NCBI GenBank assembly: GCA_015179125.1
Contig: WHVA01000023.1
Coordinates: 248,001-312,000, forward strand
Length of the DNA: 64,000 nt
Reading direction: 5' to 3'
Source of the DNA: Gautieria morchelliformis
Taxonomy: Eukaryota > Basidiomycota > Agaricomycetes > Gomphales > Gomphaceae
Below are positions 12,748 to 24,100 of the stretch, piece after piece. Below the pieces are notes generated by a model. It was not told the origin of the DNA. It was given only the letters and a program-made list of their open reading frames with translations, and ran no database searches. Position numbers and translations under genes: made by a program. The first letter of the stretch is position 1; each line of letters starts with the position of its first letter.

Positions 12748-14718
12748 CTAGGACTCATAGAGGTCATCCATGATGGAGTCCTCTAATGTTTCTGATACGA
12801 TGACATCATCATCGTACGGGGACGGTGGAGCACGTGACTCCTCCGGAGGCACCTCTGCATCTGCGGGGGTGGTTGGGTGAGGCGGTTCTGCCTCACCACT
12901 GGTGGTGGTTTCTGCTTGGGTGATGGGGCCTGCATCCTCGCAGAGCATGGCCTCGACGGCCGGATTGTCAGCCTGGGGAGGAGGCTGGAAGCGCGCCAGC
13001 TCTTGATCGAGCTGAGCGTGGGTGAGCGGTTGCGGCACTGCGGCCCTCACGTGGCTGGTCTTGAGGACCTTTTGTTGGCCCTCCTGAGCGGCGGCACTGA
13101 ACACCGCGCTGGTGATGCTGCGTTGAACATATTGTTCAATGTGCGTCGCTTGCTCGCGAGTGACCCCGGTGTAGCGGGCCAGCCATCGCGCGATCTTGGC
13201 GAGTGGGATGTCGGGGCCAGCTTGGCGCCCCATGGGGTATGGGCCTGCCGCAGACTGGTGCTCTGCAGTGTCAGGCATTCCCTGGCATCGACGAAGCTCG
13301 GCCATTGGTCGGTCAAGCCGAACAAGTCGAGAAGTCTCAAGTTGAGAGGTGACGTGACCCCCTTTAACACGGGGCGCGAGGGCCTTCAACCACATCCAGA
13401 TGTCCATGTCATCTAGGTTGAAGGTTCCATCCACGTTGTCATGGATGGCAGATGGGATTCCTTCGGGGTTGTGTATCCAACCCCTTAGGATGGCGGCGAT
13501 GTTGTGCGGGGTACCGCTCGCTATCATGAGACAATCCCTTTTGGGATTGTGAGCGCGTTGCTCGCGCTCGATGCGCTTGAACACGCCGATCATCTTGCAT
13601 GTGCGCGCGAGTTGTGGTGTTTCTTTTGCCTGCGCTATGAGCTCAACGAAGTGTGGGTCGTTGAGCGGGCAGACGTCGTACCATTGAGTACGACGCTGTT
13701 GAGCCTTTCCTACTGGTCGTGGTAGGAGGCCTGTCTTGGAGACCGGTGGGTCCCCGAGTGGTATGATCACTCCCTCCCCTGGGTAGGGAGGGTGAACTGT
13801 CCCCGCCGGTGGTGGCAGGTCCACATGAGGCCCGATGTACTGGGCCTCGACCAATGCTACCTGCCGTTGTAGGGCAGGGTCATTGATCGTGTGCGACGGT
13901 GACGCCGCCAGGTATGCGCCGATCGCGCTTTCCCTCACAATGGCTAACCCATTGACGGTGTTGGGGGTGCCGCACAATTTCTTGTGCTTCTTTTTCGGCT
14001 GCTCCGCCAGCCGCTGTGCCCTTTCCGGGTCGTACGTCTTCCAGACGGAGGAGTCGGACTCCCATCCCTCTGGGACGCCGTACGCAGCGTCGGATGGCGC
14101 GCTGCACCCCTCTGTCATTGTCGCCGTTGGGGTGGGAGCTGATAATCGGGACTCTAGCCCCGATGTTGCGCGTGCCGGCAAGGGTGCCATCGTGTGAGAT
14201 GATGAGGGCCGGGCCACTGGGTCTGTGGCCGGGTCATGGCGTGGCCTTTTTGAGGCTGCGTGGGCGAACTTGAGCTGGAGCTGGGTTGCGCTCAGCCGCT
14301 CCTCAAGCTCTTTTATTTTGGCACGCTCGGCTTTGAGCGCGTTGTCGCGGTCTTTGACCGCGCGTTCCAAGTCCCGGAGGGGCTCCTCCCACGTGTCACG
14401 TGCGATGCCCCTCGGGAGCCATCCCCAGGCCACGTCGACGATGTCTTCATCCCGCAGTTTGACCTTGCGGGTGCCTGTCGCAGCCCATAGGTGCGGGGCG
14501 TAGTCCACGCACGTGGCGCAATCGTCCAGGTGAATGATCGCCAAAGTGTCTTCCCATCCTACAATCATCCAGTGTTCTTGGTTGACTGGAGCTCGTAGGA
14601 TGTCTGCGGCCCCCTGTCTCGGGGCCGTTGCGTGCATCGTGGACGTTGACGGATCAACGTCCATCCCATCTTTGGGGGACATCATCTTCGTGGGTAGATG
14701 ATGGTGGTTTGCTTCCAA
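12748..14718 (-). CDS. Extra ORF of the Gypsy element between integrase and 3' LTR (656 aa)
   Basis: A long uninterrupted frame on the same strand as pol, about 0.36 kb past the integrase and ending just before the polypurine tract. The product is soluble-looking: an N-terminal domain with HWMIVGWEDTLAIIHLDD and ATGTRKVKLRDEDIVDVAWG, a predicted coiled coil (ERAVKDRDNALKAERAKIKE), a Lys/Arg patch (SKRPRHD; EQPKKKHKKLCG) that could be a nuclear signal, a Pro-rich middle, a helical block near WLARYTGVTREQATHIEQYV and an acidic tail. I recognise no catalytic motif and no membrane segment, so it does not look like an envelope gene. It could be an accessory protein of the element or a captured host ORF. 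Staying open in a broken element is notable. Confidence 0.7.
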   Translation of the reverse strand: MEANHHHLPTKMMSPKDGMDVDPSTSTMHATAPRQGAADILRAPVNQEHWMIVGWEDTLAIIHLDDCATCVDYAPHLWAATGTRKVKLRDEDIVDVAWGWLPRGIARDTWEEPLRDLERAVKDRDNALKAERAKIKELEERLSATQLQLKFAHAASKRPRHDPATDPVARPSSSHTMAPLPARATSGLESRLSAPTPTATMTEGCSAPSDAAYGVPEGWESDSSVWKTYDPERAQRLAEQPKKKHKKLCGTPNTVNGLAIVRESAIGAYLAASPSHTINDPALQRQVALVEAQYIGPHVDLPPPAGTVHPPYPGEGVIIPLGDPPVSKTGLLPRPVGKAQQRRTQWYDVCPLNDPHFVELIAQAKETPQLARTCKMIGVFKRIEREQRAHNPKRDCLMIASGTPHNIAAILRGWIHNPEGIPSAIHDNVDGTFNLDDMDIWMWLKALAPRVKGGHVTSQLETSRLVRLDRPMAELRRCQGMPDTAEHQSAAGPYPMGRQAGPDIPLAKIARWLARYTGVTREQATHIEQYVQRSITSAVFSAAAQEGQQKVLKTSHVRAAVPQPLTHAQLDQELARFQPPPQADNPAVEAMLCEDAGPITQAETTTSGEAEPPHPTTPADAEVPPEESRAPPSPYDDDVIVSETLEDSIMDDLYES

Positions 14719-15073
14719 GAAGCAATGCGCCCTCGGAAAGATCCGAGGTGAAAATTTAACTGCGCTGTGGCCGGCGCGTCACATGGTATGCACGTGACAG
14801 ACGCGTCTAGCGACGCCTGGGGAGGTCACGTGGTTTGCTCACCCCCTGAAGCTCTAGATAGCTATCTCGGGCTTCAAGGGCCTTGCATGACGACATGGGT
14901 TCCCATGTCACATCGCCTAGGGTCCAGCGGACCTAGAACTCCAGGTCCGTCGAGTATATCCATCGATGTGCGATAATCTCGTCAATGAGCCACTCCTCGT
15001 CGTCATTTGCTCCAAAGTCATAAAATGACTTGGCCTCATGATGAGGGAATAATTCGTCTTTGTTAGCCTTGTA

Positions 15074-16252
15074 TCATTGTACGAGGCTTGAATGAAAGAC
15101 CGGTGATATGTGACGGCTTTTCAGCTCGTTGGGAAGCTCAAGGGTCACCGTCGAGGTGTCGTTATGCGCCTCGACGACGCGGTATGGCCCAATGTACAGC
15201 AGAACTAGTTTTCTGGCTCTTCCTTTCGGGAGAGTTAGGTTTTGGGTCAAGAGGTAGACGCGGTTGTTGGCCGCGTACCTGTTGCTCACCATACGTTTCT
15301 TGTTTGCATGAAACGTTTGCGTCACTTGATGCTCAATGATTGCATCGTGTGCTGCCATCAGGTTCCATCTTGCCTGATGTGCGAACCGGGCTACCCCTTT
15401 GAACGGGGTGTCCATGGCTATGGGGAGATCTATCCGCGGCATATAGCCGTGGTTCAGCTCGAAGGATACGAACCCTGTGGTCGCGCTGACGTTGCTGTTG
15501 AGGGCGACCTCAACCATTGGGCATTTCAATGCCCAATCCTTCTGATTGTCTCTGACGACCGCATGCAATATTTGTCCTATCGAGCGGTTTGCCCGCTCGG
15601 TCGCTCCATCCGTTTGGGGATGGAAGGCAGTAGACATGAGGAGCTTAGTGCCCATGAGTTGCTGTAGTTCACGCCAAAAGATCGACGTGGTCTTCGAGTC
15701 TCTATCCGAGATGATGGAGTCGGGAACCCCATGGAGTCGAATGATCTCTTTCAGAAACAGCCAGGCTACTCCCTTGGCTGACACGCTCGTCGTTGTTGGG
15801 ACGAGGTGGATGTGCGATGTTAGTCGATCAATGACCACCATTAGGTAGTCACAGTCATTAGACTTGGGCAGGGGCCCCATGAAGTCGATGCCAATTGACT
15901 GCCACGGCCTATCCGGAATGGGTAGGCTGTGTAGTAAGCCTTTGGGCTGTTGTGGCACGGTTTTCGTCATCTGGCACTTTGCGCATGATGTGCAGAATGA
16001 CTCTATGTCTGGGCTCATGCATGGCCACCAATATGATCTTCGAACGTAGTTCTAAGTCTTCAGATGGCCGTAGTGACCGACTATCTGATGTGCCCGATCG
16101 ATGATGATTTCGATCAGCCTCCTTCCCCCCTGAAGAACAGAGCGGGGGACGGCAATGATGTCTCTTCTGAGCTGGTTCTTCGTCCAGATCAGCCCGTCCC
16201 CAATTCCGAATCTCGGGTGCGCGTCCGGGTGCTCCATGATCTTTGTGAGCAT
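15074..16252 (-). other. Gypsy integrase region
   Basis: Integrase of the 12.2-20.7 kb Gypsy. It has an N-terminal zinc-binding end (VGHYGHLK further upstream and CTSCAKCQ), a core with the catalytic D, D and E in IDFMGPLPKS, IISDRDSK and DGATERANRS, and a C-terminal segment ending LKSRHISPVFHSSLV, a common Gypsy ending. It is part of a fossil. Confidence 0.85.
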
Positions 16253-16300
16253 GGCGTCCCTATGGTATGTGTCTTGTAAGACCTTGGACAGATCTACGCC

Positions 16301-18028
16301 CTACTCAACGATCCGGCACAGGGGTGCGCCATTGTTACCTGTGGCGATGACTCTGACATCATCGTCGTCGTCATCGTCGCGTGATGCGGCGATGCTCGCG
16401 GGCTTTTGTGAGCCCTCGTTTAATGCGGGGGATTCCATTATCCTCGCCTCTGTCTTCTCCATGAGGCATTTAGACCGTCTCGTCGCCGCTGTTCGCAGCT
16501 CGATATATTGGTCGGTGGGCAATAGCTCACCGTCCGGGTCTAAACGTGCGTCTGCGTTCACAAAGACATGGTCCGGGTGATTGTCATCACTCGTGTCGCT
16601 CTCGTAGTAGCACGACATGCAGTCTGCTACCTTGTTCTCTACACCGTCAACATGTACGGTGTTGAAGTTGAAACATGACAGAAACTCCCACCATCTGACC
16701 TGACAATCAGATAGGCTCTTCTGGGTCTCGAAGTATTTGAGCCATTTGTGGTCTGTGATGAGGGTGAACCTTCGTCCCAGTAGTTTGTCCTCCCATTTCA
16801 TGAGAGCCTCGAGCACCGCTATTGTCTCATGCTCGTGAGTCTGGTAGTGTTGCTGAGCAACACTGAACTTCTTTGACAAGAAGCCGGCTGGCCGACAGGT
16901 TTTCCAGTTGGGTCCTTGGCCGTAGACCGCACCGACACCAGCTTTTGACCCATCAGTGATCACCCAGATCGGCTCTGGGCACCGTGCATCTATTGGACGC
17001 AGGATCGGGGCCTTGCAGGCCAACACCTTAATGCTTTGCCAGCATTTGTCCAGTAATGGGGTCCATTCGAATGGATGGTTGTTACATGCACAGCCCGACA
17101 GTGGGGTAGTGTATGCGCTAACATCTGGCATGTAATGCGCCAGATACTGTACTAGCCCGAGGAAACACTGGACATCGTTGAACATCCGTGGCCTACGCCA
17201 CTCACGGATGCGCTGCATCTTATCCTTGTTGGCATGTACCCCTTGGCCATCGATGATGTGTCCGAGACACTCCATTCGGATGGAATAGAGGTCAACCTTT
17301 TTCTTGCTCAGAAAACGGTGGTTCTTCCTCAGTCTGTCGAAGACAATATAGAGGTGCTCTTCATGCTCTTGTATCGAGAGCGAGAAAATGAAGATGTCGT
17401 CCATGTATACATGGATGAAGCGACCTATGCAGTCGCGGAAAATGGCTGTCATCAGCCATTGGAACGTTGATGGGGCGTTGCAGTCTCCCATCTGTATCAC
17501 CTGGCTCCTAAACATGCCAAGGATCGTGGCAAAGGCGGTCTTTGCTATGTGATCCAGATGGATCCGGATCTGCTCGTATGCTTCCGACATATTGAGTTTT
17601 GTGTGATACCGACAGCGAGCCATGTCGCTGCGGATGATATCCTGATCCGGGAAGGGCGTGACGTCCTTCACCGTGTTCTCGTTCTGCTGGCGCAGATCGA
17701 AGACAGTTCGTAATGTACCGTTCTTTTTCGGCACACACAGCATGGGCATGGCCTGCTGCATGACTGCCAGAATCCACCACTTTGCAGTGGTGTATCGTTC
17801 TATCTTAGCCGACAGTTCCTCTCGGAAATGTTCGGGGCACTTCAGTAGTCGATACCGCATGTGTTTGTTGGGATCGATGAGATTGATCTCGTGGTTGATC
17901 TCCCATAGCGGTGGGAGTTCTAATGGAATCCCACTGACTAGGTCAGTGATCCGTTCCATCCATTCCTCACGGAGGCGAGGAAGGTCATCATCCGTGAGGA
18001 TGATGGTGGGGGTTGGCTTAGAAGCCAT
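16301..18028 (-). other. Gypsy reverse transcriptase and RNase H region
   Basis: One long frame carries the RT fingers (FDLRQQNENTVKDVTPFPD), the YMDD catalytic box in FIHVYMDDIFIFS, the LGHIIDGQGVHANKDKMQ motif, and RNase H (VITDGSKAGVGAVYGQG; ETIAVLEALMKWED). It belongs to the 12.2-20.7 kb Gypsy. Confidence 0.88.
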
Positions 18029-18462
18029 TAGGCACTATGTGCGTCTATTAGGTCCCGTGGCGCGCGGAACCACTTTCCTTTGTCCCATCACTTTCACCGT
18101 TAGGTGAGAGTGCCTCTCCCTATGATTGTAGGGCAAGTTCGAGGACGAGTCATTCCGCGACTCGTCCTCCTGGCTTCAATGAGCCAGGCTTGGCTTCAGT
18201 TCCCGGGTGATCCTGCTCACCCTTGGCCCCTTGTCTTCGTTCGTCGATTCATTGTCATTGAACGAGACCTTGCCCATGGGGATTACTTTGTTCCCCTTGC
18301 AGATCGTCCCTGGGCTCGAGAAGTCCAGGGTTAGGCCAAATCTCCTTAGGAACGGTGTCCCTAAGATCGTGTCGTAATATTCGACGTTCGCTATGTTGAA
18401 ATATTTGTCGTATGTTTCACGACCAAATTTAATGGTCGTGTTTGTTCCATAGTTGATCGTGG

Positions 18463-19293
18463 GGCAAGGACCGAAGTCATAATGAGATGGGTTCCCGGAT
18501 ATGAGGGAGTGTGCGGGAACAAAAGGGCGGACGAGGAGGCCAAAAGAGCGGCGAGGGGAGAGTCCAGCCAGGAGCAATGCATACCCATAGAATGCAGGGG
18601 GCGATTGCCGGCGAGCAAATCGGTGGAGCTGCAGAGACATCAGAGGGAGCTCAGAGGGCAGGCGAAGGCAACATTTGCTAAGTCCCCGCGCGCAGCTATC
18701 GCACACAGAACAGACCCCTCACTACCATCTGCAGCGTTTGCCAGACTCACAGAAAGAATGCCGCGCAAGCACGCGACGCTGCTAGTACAGCTCAGGACAG
18801 GGCACGTAGCGTTGAACAAGCACTTAGCAAAGATCGGCAAGGCGCCATCACCCAAGTGCCCGGCATGCAGAAGGGCCGATGAAACGGTACACCACTACCT
18901 GTTCAGATGTCCAAGCTACGCAAAACAGAGGGAAGCACTCAAACGAGAGCTACGCAGAGAAGCAGACTCGACGAGAGTCCTACTGGCCAGACCCAAGGCG
19001 ATGAAATCGCTGTTCAGTTACATCCAAGCCACGAGGAGGTTCGAGGAGATGTTCGGCAATCTAACTCTAAGGGAAGAGACAGGCGGGAATGGTGAATGAC
19101 AAGGAGACAGAGAGCACAACGGAGGAGCGAAGAAGAATTTCCCCCCCGCCCACACAGGCACGGACAGGCTCAGGGCTTCGCCCAAGAGCGCAAGTAGAGA
19201 TCGAGAAACATAGGACAGATAGAGATAAATTGCGACCGGTGATATGTATACCTTGTCTTACATAGGGCTCTGCCCCAAAAGACAATAAATTGG

Positions 19294-19330
<37 letters not shown>
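18463..19330 (+). mobile_element. LINE copy A, 5'-truncated (RNase H end), nested in Gypsy
   Basis: An 868-bp insertion ending in poly(A) and flanked by the 11-bp target duplication GTTGATCGTGG (18452-18462 and 19331-19341). It encodes the end of RNase H (VIMRWVPGYEGVCGN, RADEEAKRAARG) and the C-terminal zinc region CPACRRADETVHHYLFRCPSY of a Tad1/I-like LINE, open to about 19099, then a 3' UTR. It was inserted by target-primed reverse transcription into the protease part of the Gypsy, on the strand opposite to that element. Confidence 0.92.
19253..19285 (+). other. 3' UTR hairpin of LINE copy A
   Basis: Outer stem TTGTCTT/AAGACAA (19253-19259 with 19279-19285) and inner stem GGGC/GCCC (19265-19268 with 19272-19275), loop TCT. 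About 15 nt separate it from the poly(A). The same architecture is found in LINE copies B, C and D. Confidence 0.8.
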
Positions 19331-19333
<3 letters not shown>

Positions 19334-19341
19334 GATCGTGG

Positions 19342-20693
19342 AACGGCTGCCTATGCAGGCTAGCTGCAGTGTGATTGGCTGCTCCAGGGAGAATGTCTTC
19401 ATCCCTGTAGCTCGCGTGAATTCAGGGGATAGCAGTACCCCTTTGCTGCCGCTATCCTAGCAGGCAGTGGGCTTTTACACCATTTATTTCCCAGTACCCT
19501 GAGAGGGTACGGTTTTCACTGCGCGGGCACGTTGGCCACGTCCTATGCTTGCTTCAGTGGTGATACACTGGTTCGGCCACCTTGTCTGGCGTGATTGATG
19601 TGCGTGCCGCCATGACTTTCGTGGCGGCATCGTCTTCCAGTGCGAATCTGATTGCGCTGGACCTGTAGGTGGTGTCCTCCGCGTCTTCGTCCCATTCGTA
19701 ATATTGGGACAGCTCGGGATCCCACTCTTCAGCGGGTGCATCTCTGTTGTCCGGAGAGTCGTTGGGTTGGGGATCACCCTCCCCCTCTTCATCAATTTGA
19801 TGGAGAGAATTTTGACCGAGATCTGTCTCCGGATCCTCGGTCTCCTCTTCGTGCCTCCCGGCCCCTGTCCTGATACCGGACCTAAGCTGGGGGCACTCCG
19901 CTTTCTTGTGGCCAGGTTGGCCGCATTCAAAGCATGTAGCACTGCTTTGGTTGCCGCTGGGCCAATCGTTAGGCCGGCCCAATGCTTTCGTCGGTGGGGC
20001 AGGTCGCGGGGACGATCCTGACACTTAAGGCTGTTTAGCCTCAGGCAGGCATCCAGCTTGCGCTGGGCGTGGGGGTGGCGGTCGCTGCAACGCTCCACTT
20101 CTCGAGAACAGGCTGGGCCTGGTCAGGCCCGTCTGCATCACAGGCTTGTTTCCTGTAAGTTGGGCAGCGCTTGCCGTTGCCGCTGCGCTTTCTGCGTGGC
20201 ACATCCCCATATTGTATCGGGATGCTTCCTCTATCATTCGGGCCGTCTCGAAGAGTTGCTCTATTGAGCTACTCTCAGCGTTGTAGCCCTTTTCAAGGAC
20301 CTCGTTGTGCAGCATTTCGTGCAGCGCCGACACGAATCATCTCCGGAACGTGTAGTCGTCTGGCGGCTGTATCATACGTGCCACGTATTTCGTGAGCTTG
20401 CTCAGCATCTCCTGAACGGTCTTCATGCCCTGCATGACCGCGTCGAATTTATTCGATGCGTGATGGTATGTCAGTGTGTGCAGGAACCTTTTTTGAAGGC
20501 CCTGCATCACTGTTTCCAGAGTCCAGCTGTGGACCTGGCGATCGAAGTGTTCTACGCTTTGAAGGAACCATTCCTGGGCTTCGCCGGCTAGGCGAGTGCC
20601 CACGTAGCCTACCTGCATGTCTATGCTGGTTGGCCCCATGAGGCAGTTCATTTGCAGCCATCGTAAGATGGCTGCGACGAAGATTTCAAACAC
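19342..20693 (-). other. Gypsy gag region
   Basis: Retrotrans_gag-like domain (GTRLAGEAQEWFLQSVEH), then a linker and a single CCHC knuckle (CFECGQPGHKKAEC), then an acidic stretch. Its N-terminal end stops close to the Copia LTR at 20708. Confidence 0.8.
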
Positions 20694-20707
20694 TTAAAGG
20701 TCAGATC

Positions 20708-21195
20708 TGTAAGCAACTAGGGGCTATGGCAGGGAAGGTTCGGTAGAGTTCTTAGAAAGCTAGAATCAGATATACTCTCTCAGTGAATTTATTGTCACTG
20801 ATGTATTAATACAATACCTAGAATCAGATATACTACATGATTTTCAGTCAACATGCTATGTAAATATGAAAGATACTACTCGCCTCTCTCAGTGAATTTA
20901 TTGTCACTGAGAGAGGAGTGTAATCCTGTCTCAGAAGGCATATACTTGCACCCGGCCCTTTAGCGCCCAAGGGCTCGCGCGTCGAAGTCATTTCAAACTC
21001 CGCTGGGTGCAGCCGCCTGTGAAAGTAGAAATAACAGAATGAAATGGAGAGATAGAGAGTGACTGGAAAATTTCGAAAATAAGCAGAGAAATGGATGCAT
21101 GGTACAAGAACAGTATGAGAAAATATTGAAACACCACACAATAAATTGAATATATTATGCTTGATTTTGGTGCAGGAGCATAAATGCACCCAACA
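20708..21195 (-). repeat. Copia 3' LTR
   Basis: 488 bp with TG...CA ends, nearly identical to 25461-25947. It contains a 12-bp perfect stem (20883-20894 with 20905-20916). Its left edge touches Gypsy gag sequence. Confidence 0.93.
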
Positions 21196-24100
21196 CGCCC
21201 CCTCAAGCTTAATATATTCCGATTCTCTCATTGAGGATTCTCACTCTAGGACTAGGAAGTCCTTTAGTGAGAAGATCGGCTAGCATGTGTTCCGTTGGTA
21301 GGTACACAAGCTTAATTTCTTCATCTTCGACTATATCTCGGATGAAATATAATCTAATGTCGAAATGCTTGGTCCTCGTGTGTTGTTGAGTGCCATAGAC
21401 GATGGCAATGGCTGATTGATTGTCTGAATAAATTTTGATGGGACAATTCAGCGGTTGGAATACTTCAGAAATAAAGTGGCGCATCCATAAGGCTTCTTTA
21501 CTCGCATGAGTCAGGGCAACGAATTCGGCTTCAGTTGATGATAGGGCTACTATGGATTGTTTTTGACAACTCCATGATACTGTCCCTCCATCAATCTGAA
21601 AAATATAAGCCGAGTATGAGTGCCTGTGCTCTTGAGAAGCCCAATCCGCATCTGAATACCCAATGAGGCCGTCTCGATTCTTCCCAAGTGTCAATTTGTA
21701 GTCCATCGTGCCTTTTAGATATTTAAAGACACGTTTGACTGCATGCCAATGTGTTGGACCTGGGTTTTCGAGGAATTGAGAAAGTAATGACACTGCGAAT
21801 GCAATGTCTGGTCGAGTGGCTACTGCTGCCCACATCAATGATCCTATCGCTTGTCTGTATGGAATTCTTGACATCTTCTGTTTGTCTTCATCTGTAGAAG
21901 GGCATTGGTCTCTGGATAATTTAACGGCTGGGTCGAGAGGCGTGGAAAATGTTTTGGCATCATCCAGATTGAATTTTTTGATGATTTTCTGGATGTATGT
22001 GGCTTGTGATATTGCAATCGATTTGTTATTCCAATCTCTTTCGATTTTGAGGTTCAAAAGCCAGTGAATCTCGCCTAGGTCTTTCATACTAAAAACCTGG
22101 GCAAGGTCATGCTTTACCTCATCGAGGATTGGTTGACTCTCAGCTGTGATAGTGAGGTCGTCTACCGCCGTTGCAATAATCGCATGCCCTCTCTGTCCAC
22201 GTCTGCAAAATACAGCTCCATCCGAAGCTGATTTAGTGAATCCTAACTTGAGAAATTCACCACTCAGACGTTTGTACCATTCCCTTCCAGACTGTTTGAG
22301 GCCGTAAAGTGCTTTCTTCAGCAGGAGGACATCATCTTTGTCTCCGGTCTCATATCCATACGGCTGTCTCATGTAAATAGGTTCTGGCAGTGTAGCATTC
22401 AAATACGCACTGTCCACATCCATTTGGTGAATAGGCCAGTTGTTCCTGGCAGCAATGGCACATATAATCCGTAAGGAAGTCATCCGAGCAACAGGTGCAT
22501 AGGTTTCATTGTAGTCGACTCCAAAACTTTGTGTAAAGCCTTGGGCGACCATCCTCGATCTAGGTGTGATGGGTTCACCTTCTGGATTGCGTTTCCAGAG
22601 GAATACCCATCTATTTCCGACAATATTTGCCCCAGGAGGTGGTTTAACCACTTCCCATACACCTTTGTCGAGTAGCACCTTATATTCTTTATCCATCGAT
22701 GCTTTCCACATAGGATCATTTAAGGCTTCATCTGCATTGCTAGGCTCGGTCTGATTCAAATCTGGCAGCACATTATCTTTGTTTTGATCGGAGGTCGAAA
22801 GTGTACTGATGGCAAGGTTATAATCACTGATGCCGTCAGTGACAGAGGATAAATCTTGTTCGAATAATTTGTCTTGATGGTCCTCAATGTCCTCGTAAGC
22901 TAGTGTAGTGATATCTGCACCAGCATGTCTCTTAGCTTGAGATCTTGTTACGGGACCACTTGGGGCCGGCTGCACCTGCTGCTGACGGATTCTCTCGCTT
23001 CTCCTTGTTGGAGCAGCTTCTTTAGGTCTGGCATCAACAGTCTGACTGGGTTGCAGCTCTTTCAGACGTTCCTCTGGTTCATCATCATCAATTTCCTCGA
23101 TCTTTGCCTCTTCGCTGACTAAGCGGCTAGGCATAGGTGCTGGCGCCGAGATGGCCTGTACCATTTTTCTGGACGTAGGTAGCTGTGACTCTTCAATAGA
23201 AATGATTGGAGCTTTGCCCCCTTCATCTCTGAGTCAAATATAAATTCCGCTCGACAGAAACTTCTGAGAGTCAGGCCAGTAGATGCAGTGACCATGGCTC
23301 TGTCCAGAGATTCCTATCCACCGAGCTCTTTTGGCACGGGCTGCTAGTTTGTTTCCCTCTTTGACTTTAACGTAGACTTCAATTCCCCACACGTGTATGT
23401 CTTTCAGGTTCGGTTTCTCGTGATGGATCATTTCAAAAGGGGTTTTGTCTGGCAAAGCTCTTGTGTGTGTCCGATTCCTAAGATAGTTGGCATGCAAAAT
23501 TGCATGCCCCCATAGAGTCTTAGGAAGACTTGATTCCAATAGCATGGCACGAGCTCTTTCAACTAGAGTTCGGTTTAAACGTCAGCAACACCATTTGACT
23601 CTGGGGTGTCGTGCACGGTTAACCGATGCTTCGTGCCTTGCTTGGCCAAATGCTGTTCAAATTCTGAGCTTGTGTATTCGCCCCCTCTGTCGGAAACAAG
23701 TGCTTTGATGTGCATATTCCTCTGTCGAAGCATCAAGGCCTCGTAGAGTTTGTATTTTGAAAATGCTTCCGATTTGTTTGCCATCAAATAGATAACCGAT
23801 TCTCTTGAGTAGTCGTCAATGAAAGACACATAATAGGATTTCTTGTCAATTGTGGAGTGTCTCGCTGGTCCCCAGACATCAGAATAAATTCTGTCACCGA
23901 ATTTTGATGATCGGCTTCTGGGTTCCTGAGGAAGTGATTTACGTGCAATCTTCGCCTGAATGCACGCATCGCAAACAACCTTGTCACCTTTTGAGCTCAA
24001 TTCAATGCCTAATATCATGCCACGGTTGAGCAAGTGCTGTAGGGACTTTTGTGAAATGTGCCCCATTTTTTGATGTATTTCCATGGCTGATGCGCATACA

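Larger units (their letters stand above)
12200..20707 (-). mobile_element. Ty3/Gypsy LTR element, broken, with nested LINE and extra 3' ORF
   Basis: Reading on the minus strand: gag (about 20.69-19.34 kb) with the CCHC knuckle CFECGQPGHKKAEC; a protease region (about 18.7-18.2 kb) split by a nested LINE; reverse transcriptase and RNase H (about 18.0-16.3 kb; YMDD box, TDGSKAGVGAVYG); integrase (about 16.25-15.07 kb; CTSCAKC zinc end, then the D,D,E residues in IDFMG, ISDRD and ATERAN). An additional ORF (12748-14718), a polypurine tract and a probable 3' LTR follow. The 5' LTR and the start of gag are missing where the Copia element abuts. Besides the nested insertion I count roughly four breaks. 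It is a fossil, older than the nested LINE. Confidence 0.88.

Noticed and set aside
12877-13416. Plus-strand frame of 179 codons inside the Gypsy extra ORF
   Set aside because: Antisense shadow of the 656-codon minus-strand ORF, with no family likeness.
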